Assembly: GCA_028679185.1 (NCBI GenBank)
Contig: JAJRBZ010000038.1
Coordinates: 1-64,000, forward strand
Reading direction: 5' to 3'
DNA from: Methanoregula sp.
GTDB lineage: Archaea; Halobacteriota; Methanomicrobia; Methanomicrobiales; Methanospirillaceae
DNA: 64,000 bases
A program made the position numbers and the translations under genes. The notes below the pieces were generated by a model, which had not been told where the DNA came from, made no database searches, and was given only the letters and a program-made list of their open reading frames with translations. This document shows, piece after piece, positions 1 through 9,531 of the stretch. Position 1 is the stretch's first letter, and every line of letters starts with the position of its first letter.

Positions 1-128
1 TAACGTTCAGGCAATGGCAGAAAAACCAGTCTCTCCGGTTATATCATAAACGTACTCCGGAATTTTTTATGTATCATAATCCTGAAAACCTGTTCCGGCT
101 GAATGCAGCCCGTCACCAGCCCGCGCGC

Positions 129-665
129 TTACCCTGTTTTTCCCCCTTTGGAATCCTGTCCCAGCTCTGCCTCCATCCGTTTTGCCCGTTTTGCAAGCAC
201 TTCCAGCAATCTCTCCTCTTCTACTGCATGCCGCTCGTCTGGCGTGGGACTCTCCGGGATCCACGCGGGTTTTGTTTTGTCCAAAAAATAATTCCGGATC
301 GCCCGACGCAGGGCACCGACGGCAAGGATGCCGCAGTGGGATTTTATCATGGGAAGCGTCCCGAGTTCGTCCGAGATATTCTTCCAGCTGATCTGCCAGG
401 CTTCCTCAAGCGTTTTGCCCTTGGCCATAACCGTCATGATGCTGGACGCCGCGATATTTGCAGCACAGCCGTAACTCTCGAACATCGCATCGGTTATCGT
501 CTGGGTCACCCTATCGATCCGCAGGAAGACGGCGATCATATCGCCGCAGGCCAGGCTGCCGGCAACGGCCTCGGCATCAGGTTTCTCCATCCGGCCCAGG
601 TTCTTCGGGTTCCTGAAGAGCTCCAGCACCTTTGGGTTATAAGCAAGGGGAATTCGGCTTGACAT
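129..665 (-). CDS. NifU/IscU-like iron-sulfur cluster assembly scaffold
   Basis: 178-aa ORF with ACGDMI, ESYGCAANIAASSIM and HCGILA cysteine motifs of the NifU N-terminal domain; directly followed by a cysteine desulfurase gene. Confidence 0.85.
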   Translation of the reverse strand: MSSRIPLAYNPKVLELFRNPKNLGRMEKPDAEAVAGSLACGDMIAVFLRIDRVTQTITDAMFESYGCAANIAASSIMTVMAKGKTLEEAWQISWKNISDELGTLPMIKSHCGILAVGALRRAIRNYFLDKTKPAWIPESPTPDERHAVEEERLLEVLAKRAKRMEAELGQDSKGGKTG

Positions 666-669
666 GGTT

Positions 670-1902
670 TTAACCTCCTTTTTTGAATGGACTCATTGAT
701 CGGATTCGTTTCACCGCTTCATTAAAGCACGGGATAACATAATCGATATCTTCCGGCGTGTGGAACGGTGTGGTCTTCATCAGGATGCTCCCGTGGGCCT
801 CCTCATACTTCCGGTGGATTGCGAGGAGGACGTGGCTTGGTTCCAGCACCCTGCTTGTACAGGCGCTCCCGCTCGACACGTACACGCCTTTCAAGCTCAT
901 CTCTATAGTCAACGCCTCCCCCTCACAGTTCAGGAAGCTGATATTTACATTGTCCGGCGAACGTTTTGACCCGGCCGGGCCGTTGAGAAGGGACTGATCA
1001 ATCGTACTCGTAATACCCGAAATGAGCCGGTCCCGCAACCAGGACATGTGGCTGGTATATGCATCAAAGTTTTCCTGCATGAGCGATGCAGCGGCTGCAA
1101 ATCCTGCGATTGCCGGGATGTTCTCGATCCCTGCCCAGAGCTTCTGGGTGCTGAGCTGCCCGTGGATGACAGGTCTGAGCTCGACACCTTCCCGGATAAA
1201 CAGGGCCCCGGCACCTTTGGGCCCGTACACCTTGTGGCTGGAGAATGACGCAAGGTCAGCACCCGTTGCTTCCAGGTTGAGCGGGATTTTCGTGAATGCA
1301 TCGCAGGCGTCGAGATGCACCTTGATCTCCACGTCCTTATCCTTCACGACATCGACGATAGCCCGGATATCCTGGATGACCCCGATCTCGTGGTTGACGG
1401 GAGCTATACTTACAAGGAGCGTCTCGTTGTCCAGCTGGCTGGAAAGCGCATCTGTATTGGCGAATCCATCGCGGTCTACCGGAATTTTTATGACCCGGAA
1501 CCCGGACTGGGCCAGATATTCGGCCGGGAATACCACACTTAAGTGTTCGATTGCGGAGATAATGATCTTCTTTCTCGTCTTTGCCGCCAGTGCAAGACCG
1601 GTAATAGCGAGGTTATTTGCTTCTGTTCCGCTGTGGGTATAGGCGATCTCATCCGGCTTGCAATGCATTGCTCTGGCAAGGCCGAGAGTGGATGTGTAGA
1701 GAGTCTCGTAGGCTTCCCAGCCTTTCCGGTGGGTGATCGATGGATGGCCCTTCCCGCTGCCCATATATGCGCTCTTCATTACTTCAAGAGCCTGCGGGAA
1801 TACCATACCGGAGTTCTCGGAATCAAGGTAGACCTCGCGATCCGGTATGCCGTGCGATTCCAGGAGGGCGGTAACATCCCGTGACATATCGCTGAATATC
1901 AT
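670..1902 (-). CDS. cysteine desulfurase (NifS/IscS family, PLP-dependent)
   Basis: 410 aa; HSGTEANNLAI, SSHKVYGPKGAGAL (PLP lysine) and SSGSACTS active-cysteine motif. Confidence 0.92.
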   Translation of the reverse strand: MIFSDMSRDVTALLESHGIPDREVYLDSENSGMVFPQALEVMKSAYMGSGKGHPSITHRKGWEAYETLYTSTLGLARAMHCKPDEIAYTHSGTEANNLAITGLALAAKTRKKIIISAIEHLSVVFPAEYLAQSGFRVIKIPVDRDGFANTDALSSQLDNETLLVSIAPVNHEIGVIQDIRAIVDVVKDKDVEIKVHLDACDAFTKIPLNLEATGADLASFSSHKVYGPKGAGALFIREGVELRPVIHGQLSTQKLWAGIENIPAIAGFAAAASLMQENFDAYTSHMSWLRDRLISGITSTIDQSLLNGPAGSKRSPDNVNISFLNCEGEALTIEMSLKGVYVSSGSACTSRVLEPSHVLLAIHRKYEEAHGSILMKTTPFHTPEDIDYVIPCFNEAVKRIRSMSPFKKGG

Positions 1903-2129
1903 CCTGATACCCCGACATAGATCTCGTAGACATCACCGCTCTTTTCTGTTGCCAGCAATGTATGCCCGACACTCAATGCCCACTCTTTGACATCTGACGG
2001 TGCGGCAGGATCGGTAGCAAGCAGTTTCACTACCTGACCAGGCTGTGCCCTGGATACCGTATCGGCAAGAGCAATGAGCGGTCCCGGGCACGACTTGAAT
2101 TTCGCGTCCACCGTAATATCTGCCATCAT
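1899..2129 (-). CDS. TusA/SirA-like sulfurtransferase
   Basis: CPGPLIALADTV matches the CPxP TusA motif; overlaps the nifS start; start taken at the internal MMADITV. Confidence 0.8.
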   Translation of the reverse strand: MMADITVDAKFKSCPGPLIALADTVSRAQPGQVVKLLATDPAAPSDVKEWALSVGHTLLATEKSGDVYEIYVGVSG

Positions 2130-2142
2130 ACCGGGCACCTCA

Positions 2143-2553
2143 TCAGGAGATGAAGAGCGAAACGTTGGCATCTTTCGCTTTTGAAAGGAATGTTGCCGCC
2201 CCGGCTATACCGTCAACGAAACTGTCGAGATCCTCCTGCTTTAAACCGAACATGCCAAGCGTAGTTGAACATGCATAAATTCTGATACGCCCGGTTGCCC
2301 GTCCCTGTTCAAGCACCGTTTTCCAGTCGGGAATCGATCCGTTGGCAAGAGCATCAGTCAGTTTTCCTTCATAGGCTTTGTAGTCGAAACTCACTCCTGA
2401 GGGCTCATACCCTTTTTTCAAAGCAAGCAGTCCCCAGAATGTAAAGAACATCTCCGCATCCCACCCGGAGATTGCCGCGGTAGTTGCAAGCGTGACTGCG
2501 GGGAACAGTTTGTCCATCTTTTCCGATGCCACGATAAGGGCAATTTTTGACAT
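2143..2553 (-). CDS. DsrE/DsrF-like family protein
   Basis: MSKIALIVASEKMDKLFPAVTLATTAAISGWDAEMFFTFWGLLAL... and YACSTTLGMFGL with a conserved Cys, as in DsrE-like peroxiredoxin-family proteins. Confidence 0.75.
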   Translation of the reverse strand: MSKIALIVASEKMDKLFPAVTLATTAAISGWDAEMFFTFWGLLALKKGYEPSGVSFDYKAYEGKLTDALANGSIPDWKTVLEQGRATGRIRIYACSTTLGMFGLKQEDLDSFVDGIAGAATFLSKAKDANVSLFIS

Positions 2554-2802
2554 AGGTACACACTTCCACCCTGTGCGGGTATACTGGGGACTGACAATTA
2601 AAGATTAATATAGTTATTGCTGCTTAGCAGCAGGTGATGCCATCCATGTCTATAGAAAGGCAGAGAAGCGTATCTGGCTGATAACAGGAATCGTTTTTCT
2701 TCCCCGTGCCGATCTCGTACCCCATTCATCCCGGCTCTCCCTGACGTTGTAAACCGTCCGGGATTTTGTAAGGAAGGGTGTACCCTGATCAGAATCTTTA
2801 TG

Positions 2803-2819
2803 GTTAGGTAAAACCTAAC
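2803..2819. promoter_or_regulatory. candidate MarR operator (perfect inverted repeat GTTAGGT-AAA-ACCTAAC)
   Basis: 7-bp arms with a 3-bp spacer, 17 bp upstream of the marR ATG; GTTAGGTAAA recurs upstream of lon. Confidence 0.6.
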
Positions 2820-2836
2820 TAACGAAGGATCGGAGT

Positions 2837-3256
2837 ATGATGGATAGAGAAGAGCAGCTGTTCGAAGTATTTGAAAATTTACTCAGGATCAAAAACGAAT
2901 GCTCCTGCACTATCTTCTCCGAATGCGGATTACCGGATATGACGGTAAAACAGGTCGCCTATCTTAGAACAATTGATGAACAGGAAGAAGTTACCTTCAG
3001 CCGTCTCGCAGAGATCACCAGAAACTCAAAACCGACGATCACCGACATGATCAACAAATTTGTCCGGATGGAATGCGTGTACCGCGAACGTTGCCCTGAT
3101 GACGGGAGGATCCTGTATATCCGCCTGACCGAGAAAGGAAGGAAAATGGCAAAATCCGAACATTACGCCCTCCGACTTATGATTGAACGGATGGTGAATT
3201 CACTGGATAAATACGAGATGGATCTCCTGACTGAGATCCTGCAAAAGGTGAGGTAA
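2837..3256 (+). CDS. MarR family transcriptional regulator
   Basis: 139 aa with winged-helix pattern FSRLAEITRNSKPTITDMINKFVRMECVYRERCPDDGRILYIRLTEKG. Confidence 0.85.
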   Translation: MMDREEQLFEVFENLLRIKNECSCTIFSECGLPDMTVKQVAYLRTIDEQEEVTFSRLAEITRNSKPTITDMINKFVRMECVYRERCPDDGRILYIRLTEKGRKMAKSEHYALRLMIERMVNSLDKYEMDLLTEILQKVR

Positions 3257-3272
3257 TTTTTTTGACCCGCAC

Positions 3273-3297
3273 TTTAGTTAGGTAAATTCAAACTAAA
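3273..3297. promoter_or_regulatory. candidate operator upstream of lon (TTTAGTT-N11-AACTAAA, contains GTTAGGTAAA)
   Basis: inverted repeat in the 55-bp marR-lon gap sharing a 10-mer with the marR operator. Confidence 0.5.
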
Positions 3298-3311
3298 TTA
3301 CTGAGGTAATT

Positions 3312-5732
3312 ATGCAATCAGCGCAAACGAATGATATACAGGAAAAAATTGTTATACCGCTCTTTGAGATCGTTGTCTACCCGAACAGCCGGACAAAATT
3401 CCAGGTTGATCGGGCTAGCGGAGACCGCATGCTGGCCGCAACAGAGGATCCCGAAGCTGCGTATGCGATCGGCCTGACAGTGAAAAGCGGCACGCGACCT
3501 TCAGAAGTGACTTTTGAGTCGCTGTATAAAACCGGAAACCTGTTCCGGATCTCGCACGTCCAGCCTGCCGAAGACGGGTACCTGATCTGTGTTCAGGTCG
3601 TGCAGAGGGTAAAGGTGGTCTCCCTGTCCGAAAAGGACGGGCAGTTCTATGCCGCATACGTGCCGGTCTCCGACCTGCAGGATCTCGAGGAAGACCTCAA
3701 GGCCCGGATACTGTCGGACATAAAAAACACCATCCATGAAATGAGCAGCCGCTTCCAGGGCTCCGAACAGTTCACACAGCCGATCGACCGGATGGACTCC
3801 GTCGACCAGATCATGGGTTTTGTCATGCCTTTCCTGCCGGTCAACCTTTCCGAGAAGCAGGCGCTTCTTGAGACGGTCTCGGTCCGGCAGCGGTATATCA
3901 CGTTCCTTGAGATCCTCATCAGGACAAAGGAAAATATCACCTTCCGGATAGAAATGGCAAGAAAAGTATCCGATAAGGTAAACAAGTCAAACCGGGAGGC
4001 AATGCTGCGCGAACAACTTAAAGTAATCCAGGAAGAACTCAATGAAAGTGATGGCTCTGGTTCAGGTGACGGAGGATACCGTGAAAGAATTGAAAATTCA
4101 AAGATGCCTGATGATGTGAGAAAAAAGGCGCTCTCGGAGCTCAAGAAACTTGAAACAGGAGGCAGCCAGAACCATGAAAGTTCTGTGATCCGGAATTACC
4201 TTGACCTCCTGCTGGACCTTCCCTGGGTTACAGAAGAGAAAAAGAGCATCGATATCGCAGAGTCCCGCCGTGTGCTTGAGAGCAATCATAACGGGCTTGA
4301 AAAGGTCAAAGAAAGGATCATCCAGCATCTGGCAGTAATGAAATTAAAACAGGAAAAACAAGGATCGATCCTGCTCCTGTCAGGTCCTCCCGGTACGGGG
4401 AAAACGAGCCTTGGAAAGAGCATTGCAGATGCCCTTGGCCGTAAATATGTCCGGATCAGCCTTGGTGGCGTAAGGGATGAAGCAGAAATCCGTGGGCACC
4501 GGAGGACGTATGTCGGAGCACTGCCAGGAAGAATTATCCAGGGAATAAAGCGTGCGGGCACGAAAAATCCTGTCTTCATTCTGGATGAAATCGACAAGCT
4601 GGCAATCTCGTACGCGGGAGACCCTGCGAGTGCCCTGCTCGAAGTCCTTGACCCAGAGCAGAATAACACATTCTCAGACCACTATCTTGAAGTCCCCTAT
4701 GACCTGTCCGATGTATTGTTCATCGCCACTGCCAATTCCCTCGCAACTATCCCGGCGCCGCTTCTTGACCGGATGGAGCATATCGAGATCTCAGGCTACA
4801 CGAAAAATGAGAAGTTTGCCATTGCCAAAGACCATCTGCTGCCAAAGACGTTAGAAGAACACGGCCTTGATGCGGATAAACTCAGGTTTGAAGATGAGGC
4901 CTTAAAAGCAATTATCGAAAAATACACCCGTGAAGCAGGTGTCAGGTGGCTAAAAAAACAACTTGCCAGGACTGCACGGTTTGTTTCCGAGAAGATCGTG
5001 TCGGGAAAGGCCGAACTGCCGTTTGTGGTGACAACGGATAAGCTCCCTGTAATCCTGGGAAAAGAGCTGATCCGGCAGGAAGTTGCACGAAAAGAACCTG
5101 TCCCCGGCGTAGTGACCGGTCTTGCTTGGACCCCGGTTGGCGGAGAGATCCTCTTCATTGAAGGAACGTTCATGCCAGGGACCGGCAAGCTTACCCTTAC
5201 CGGACAACTCGGGGATGTGATGAAGGAGTCTGCAACGATATCGTTAAGCTTAATCCGGTCACGGCTCGCAGGCGCGGAAAGCGGGTTCAACTTCATCACG
5301 AGCGATATACACATCCATGTACCTTCGGGAGCAACCCCAAAGGACGGCCCTTCGGCAGGCGTGACGCTCTTCACTGCCTTAACTTCCCTCATTACCGGAA
5401 AGACCGCTGACCCGAACCTTGCCATGACCGGTGAGATTACCCTGAGCGGCACTGTATTGCCGGTAGGGGGAATCAAGGAGAAGGTCCTTGCCGCTCACCG
5501 GGCGGGAATAAAAAGGTTGATCCTGCCAAAAGAGAATGAAAGAGACCTGGAAGAAGTGCCCGAAGATGTCAGGAGCGAACTAACCTTTGTAACGGTAGAG
5601 ACCATTGAAGAGGTCTTAAAAGAGGCACTGGACATTGACCTGCCAAGACCGGTTGTTTCATATACAGTAAATCGAGGTACACCTGTGCACAATCTTGAAC
5701 CTTCGGTTCAAAAGTCAAAAATGCCTTCTTAA
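3312..5732 (+). CDS. lon: ATP-dependent Lon protease, bacterial LonA type
   Basis: 806 aa; N-terminal LAN-type domain, Walker A GPPGTGKTSLGKSIA, catalytic GPSAGVTLFTAL (Ser) and GGIKEKVLAAHRAGI (Lys); no LonB-type transmembrane insertion seen. Confidence 0.95.
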   Translation: MQSAQTNDIQEKIVIPLFEIVVYPNSRTKFQVDRASGDRMLAATEDPEAAYAIGLTVKSGTRPSEVTFESLYKTGNLFRISHVQPAEDGYLICVQVVQRVKVVSLSEKDGQFYAAYVPVSDLQDLEEDLKARILSDIKNTIHEMSSRFQGSEQFTQPIDRMDSVDQIMGFVMPFLPVNLSEKQALLETVSVRQRYITFLEILIRTKENITFRIEMARKVSDKVNKSNREAMLREQLKVIQEELNESDGSGSGDGGYRERIENSKMPDDVRKKALSELKKLETGGSQNHESSVIRNYLDLLLDLPWVTEEKKSIDIAESRRVLESNHNGLEKVKERIIQHLAVMKLKQEKQGSILLLSGPPGTGKTSLGKSIADALGRKYVRISLGGVRDEAEIRGHRRTYVGALPGRIIQGIKRAGTKNPVFILDEIDKLAISYAGDPASALLEVLDPEQNNTFSDHYLEVPYDLSDVLFIATANSLATIPAPLLDRMEHIEISGYTKNEKFAIAKDHLLPKTLEEHGLDADKLRFEDEALKAIIEKYTREAGVRWLKKQLARTARFVSEKIVSGKAELPFVVTTDKLPVILGKELIRQEVARKEPVPGVVTGLAWTPVGGEILFIEGTFMPGTGKLTLTGQLGDVMKESATISLSLIRSRLAGAESGFNFITSDIHIHVPSGATPKDGPSAGVTLFTALTSLITGKTADPNLAMTGEITLSGTVLPVGGIKEKVLAAHRAGIKRLILPKENERDLEEVPEDVRSELTFVTVETIEEVLKEALDIDLPRPVVSYTVNRGTPVHNLEPSVQKSKMPS

Positions 5733-6006
5733 ACCTCTCTTCTTTTCAACAATCAGAAGTAATGGCTGATTATACATCATATCTGCCAGCCGGACTGTAT
5801 CAAACAGGCTGCCTCCAGGAAGGTTCAATGCGCTGTTTGGATGGTTTCAGACCCAATGGGGTGATTCATGCAGGATGAAAGATTCCCTGCGTCGCGATAC
5901 TAACCCGCGATAGTCAGGTCAGCACGTCACAGAGAGAAAATGGTAAAAACCAGTATCTGATCCGGAAAATTACTAAGATCCCCTGCATCTTTTTGGTGAC
6001 ACATTT

Positions 6007-6186
6007 TTAATCGGTAGTATTAAACCGCTCAAAGTAACATTCACCCGAGGTCAGTTTTTCCCCGGGCTTGAGATCAAGAACGAATTTATCGGCATGGTCC
6101 AGGCACACATATGCCGAACAGCACCCGAATCCCTGGTACCCGATGGCGTCCTTTTCACAGTACTCACATTTCATTTTTTCCGCCAT
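6007..6186 (-). CDS. small Cys-rich protein, putative zinc-binding (59 aa)
   Basis: Not in the supplied track (below its size cutoff). Translation MAEKMKCEYCEKDAIGYQGFGCCSAYVCLDHADKFVLDLKPGEKLTSGECYFERFNTTD has CxxC...CC...CxxH. Confidence 0.65.
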   Translation of the reverse strand: MAEKMKCEYCEKDAIGYQGFGCCSAYVCLDHADKFVLDLKPGEKLTSGECYFERFNTTD

Positions 6187-6373
6187 GGTAATTTCTTCTG
6201 TTCTTCTTTTGATAGATACTTTTCCTGACAGACAATTTTTTTTAAGTGGCCAGAATGTGTGCCTTGTGAAGTCTTTCGAATAAAATAACGATACTTATAT
6301 TGGTATGAACATCACTCGTCCTTCTTATCCGGGTGAGATCGCACCTGGGCAACAAAAAAAAGGAGGTAGACAA

Positions 6374-6811
6374 ATGGTACGACGTTTTCACAGATCAATC
6401 TATGATGAACTCGATGATCTCAAAGCATCCATGGACTACCTGTTCCAGCTTGCTTTTGAACCAATTGACAATCCGATGTTGCCTGAAGGAGAAAACCCTG
6501 AGATTGTATGCCTGTACACGCATAACCTGAATGCAGAAGTCACCGACTATGATGATGAAGTGATTGTGACAGTCGACATAATTCCGGGCATCGAAAATTC
6601 AAAAATATCCGTTGACCTGGTCAATCCAGATACTCTGGAAATTACCTGCGATCAGGAAGAAGAGAAAACGGCGGATAATGACCAGAGATCTTTTTCCCTG
6701 CACCATATAATCCCGCTTCCGGACAAGGTCATGACGTACGGGGCGAAATCTACTTTTAAAAACGGCGTGCTTGACATTCATCTCAAAAAAGCTCAGCCGG
6801 AACCAAGGTAA
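6374..6811 (+). CDS. Hsp20/alpha-crystallin family small heat shock protein
   Basis: LNAEVTDYDDEVIVTVDIIPGIENSKISVDLVNPDTLEITC and KNGVLDIHLKK; start placed at the MVRRFHRS codon after AGGAGG. Confidence 0.8.
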   Translation: MVRRFHRSIYDELDDLKASMDYLFQLAFEPIDNPMLPEGENPEIVCLYTHNLNAEVTDYDDEVIVTVDIIPGIENSKISVDLVNPDTLEITCDQEEEKTADNDQRSFSLHHIIPLPDKVMTYGAKSTFKNGVLDIHLKKAQPEPR

Positions 6812-6903
6812 ACCAAATTCCCGTTAACCCTTTTTCAACGTTTTGAGAAAATAATTATTTGAGATTATAAGATTATTGCCAGGAGGCGAAGGTATGCGTT
6901 GAA

Positions 6904-8130
6904 TCATGTGTGGATTCTCGTCTTTCCCGTACCTTGCAGGCTCTTCTGCGCACCACCGTTGTTACTTCGGGAGAGAAGGTGTAAGAGGTTCTTTGCACCT
7001 TCAAAACCGATGGTCCTCTGACTCCCGTGCATGATATCGAGATGTTCAATACCAAGGGCCTTTGCAACGGGTAGTTCCATCATACCTCCAATCAACAGGT
7101 CGATTTTTTTCTCCTTTAGCTTTTGCACGATAAGATCCTGCCCGGGTTCGATGAGTATTTCACAGCCTGTCAGAGCAAGACTGCGCAGTTTTTCGCTGAT
7201 GTTCGAATCGAAGTCTACAATAATCAGCACGGGATTAATGCCGTTTTCTATAAAAAAACGGGTCATGGAGATTGCCCGGGTGGGACCGCTGACAAGGGCA
7301 ATCCTCCGGTCTTTGAATGACGAATAATCAACATCAAACCGTTCGAGTGGAATATCCGGAATTTGCTCGAGTCCAAGTGCCTTATTTACTCTCTTAAGAA
7401 ACTGCCGGGTTGCATCAACACCAATGGGGAGCTCTTCGATAATCCAGGGTATCCCGCACTTTACGTACAATAATTCTGCAGCATCTTTTCCCGCAGGCTC
7501 ACAGAGCACGACAGTAAGTGCAGCCTTTCCGAGCATTCTGATCTCCTCCAGAGTTGCATCAGCCGTCAGCACGGTATTGACCTTTATGCCGAAAAGTCCC
7601 AGATCCCGGACGATTTCCTGTAAATCCGGACCGCCCCTTAAAAGACCGACCAGGTTAACGGAACGCGGGTCGGTTTCGTCTCTTTTCTCTACGAACTCTT
7701 CGACCAGCCTTGTCAAGGTCTCGCTGTACCCCGTCCTGAAATCACCTTCAAACCCCCCGGCATCAATCCCGATGACCGGTGCGGTGGTTGCGGTACCCCG
7801 GATTGCACTCTGGACATCCTCACCGATAATTTCTGAAGCGCAGCACGACAGGACCGCGATGAGATCGGGATGGAGCTCCCGGTCAAGATCCTCTATTGCC
7901 GTTCTGAGCTTTTGATCGGCACCGAAAATCACATCCTGTTCACCGAGACATGTCGAATAGATTTCCGAAGGGTGGTCGCCCCGCATGCCCATGATATAAT
8001 TAATATGGTATACACAACCTTTTGGCCCGTGCACCAAAACTACGCATTTTTTAATAGAAATGAGTGCTTTGATTGCGCCAAAAAGCTTGCATGTAGCCCG
8101 TGGTATCCTGACTGCCATTCCCGACATCAA
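6904..8130 (-). CDS. nitrogenase component 1-like oxidoreductase (NifD/K/E/N superfamily), orphan
   Basis: CKLFGAIKALISIKKCVVLVHGPKGC, STCLGEQDVIFGADQKL, LSCCASEIIGED and MHGSQRTIGFEGAKNLLHLL motifs. Confidence 0.8.
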   Translation of the reverse strand: MMSGMAVRIPRATCKLFGAIKALISIKKCVVLVHGPKGCVYHINYIMGMRGDHPSEIYSTCLGEQDVIFGADQKLRTAIEDLDRELHPDLIAVLSCCASEIIGEDVQSAIRGTATTAPVIGIDAGGFEGDFRTGYSETLTRLVEEFVEKRDETDPRSVNLVGLLRGGPDLQEIVRDLGLFGIKVNTVLTADATLEEIRMLGKAALTVVLCEPAGKDAAELLYVKCGIPWIIEELPIGVDATRQFLKRVNKALGLEQIPDIPLERFDVDYSSFKDRRIALVSGPTRAISMTRFFIENGINPVLIIVDFDSNISEKLRSLALTGCEILIEPGQDLIVQKLKEKKIDLLIGGMMELPVAKALGIEHLDIMHGSQRTIGFEGAKNLLHLLSRSNNGGAQKSLQGTGKTRIHT

Positions 8131-8428
8131 TGAACTCTACTTTTGGTAAATGGTACTTGATTATCATGCTCAATAAAAAGAGTATGCATCGTGACTTTTT
8201 TTAAAGAAACAATCAGCGGACTGAACTTTCAAAAAAATGGCAATTTGACCTTTTTTTCACTGGAGTTTTTTTAAGAATAAGTCTGGTTCCGTCGTAGGGG
8301 GCTGGGTAAAAAAGTGGTTTGTTCGGTTACCCTGACATATTTTGGGGGTCTGATACTGTGTTACTAGTGTACACTTCAGTGCTTCAAGCCCTGTCGGCGC
8401 ACTTTGCCAAAAAGAAAAATTTTCAAAA

Positions 8429-8908
8429 TTATCGTGTTGTAGGAAATGAAGCAACAATAGTAGCAAATACCGATAATAAAACAAAGAAAATAACAGCTGC
8501 AACGATAAATGCAACTAAAATAAAAAATATAATCATATGAGCTGTTTTTGTCGGGATAAATGGAATTTCTTTATTATTCATTTTCTTTGACGTTGTATAG
8601 GCATCATATAATCCATAAACCCAGACAATTAATCCAGGAATTATTAAAATAAACAATCCAATTAGTGTTCCAGCAAATATCCCGACACCTTTTGCAGTTT
8701 CTCCATTGTATACCTGTCCTAACCCGGGAATAAAAAAAGAACATATTGTTGCAAGAAACGGATTTTTCTCTTCCGGTACTCTTACTATTTGAACTGCTTC
8801 TTGTTTTTCAACAGGAATATCGATATTTTGTTTTGCACCACAATCATTGCAGAATTTCGAAGTTTTATTTTCAAGTGGTTTCCCACAATCAGAGCAATAT
8901 TTTGCCAT
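8429..8908 (-). CDS. zinc-ribbon plus TM2-like membrane protein
   Basis: N-terminal CSDCG...CNDCG ribbon followed by FIPGLGQVYNGETAKG and hydrophobic helices. Confidence 0.75.
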   Translation of the reverse strand: MAKYCSDCGKPLENKTSKFCNDCGAKQNIDIPVEKQEAVQIVRVPEEKNPFLATICSFFIPGLGQVYNGETAKGVGIFAGTLIGLFILIIPGLIVWVYGLYDAYTTSKKMNNKEIPFIPTKTAHMIIFFILVAFIVAAVIFFVLLSVFATIVASFPTTR

Positions 8909-9099
8909 TTTCTCTCACGCATGTAATTATAATAATCAAGGAAATAACATTTGTGAAAAAAATTATGATTTAAATATTACAGTCTTGAATTTACCTATGT
9001 ACCTTTGATCGCATGAAATTGCGGTACACCCGACCAAACCAAGGAAAGCCATGAACACCCATAAAACGCCATAATTATAATCAAAAAAAATGTTCCTGA

Positions 9100-9531
9100 T
9101 TAAGCCTCAAGAATCTGTTTCAAATTGACCAGACTTTTCTGGAGCTCTTTACGCATTGATCTTACCATCATTGGAGACAATAACTTAAGGAATCCGTTCA
9201 CTGTTACGTCGTATGCAATGGTAAATCTCAAACCCCCCTTTGTGGGATTGTAGGTATTGTGTTGTTCAATGATTACGGATCCGGATGTAATATTCTTTCC
9301 AAACTTCCCATTTGGCTCGTATTCGGTGGCCTTGGCAGTCCATTGCATTGTACGACCCATCAGGCGGCTGGTACCTTTGAACATCGTACCGATACCGACC
9401 GGTCCCTGAGACGTCTGCTCCGCTTCCGGTATGATTGACTGCCACTGATTCCAGTTCCCTGCATCGGTCGTGAAAGCAAATGCTTTCTCAACCGGACAGT
9501 TAATCTCTACGCTTTCCTCAATTCTTGACAT
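9100..9531 (-). CDS. SRPBCC / polyketide cyclase-like protein
   Basis: MSRIEESVEINCPVEKAFAFTTDAGNWNQWQSIIPEAEQTSQGPVGIGTMF pattern; start taken at the internal Met. Confidence 0.75.
   Translation of the reverse strand: MSRIEESVEINCPVEKAFAFTTDAGNWNQWQSIIPEAEQTSQGPVGIGTMFKGTSRLMGRTMQWTAKATEYEPNGKFGKNITSGSVIIEQHNTYNPTKGGLRFTIAYDVTVNGFLKLLSPMMVRSMRKELQKSLVNLKQILEA

Noticed and set aside
1022-1642. 206-aa ORF opposite the cysteine desulfurase gene
   Set aside because: Shadow ORF; the minus strand carries an unambiguous NifS-family protein
4796-5476. 226-aa antisense ORF within lon (also 3647-4144, 4286-4669)
   Set aside because: Low-complexity Ser/Pro-rich shadow ORFs opposite a clearly coding frame
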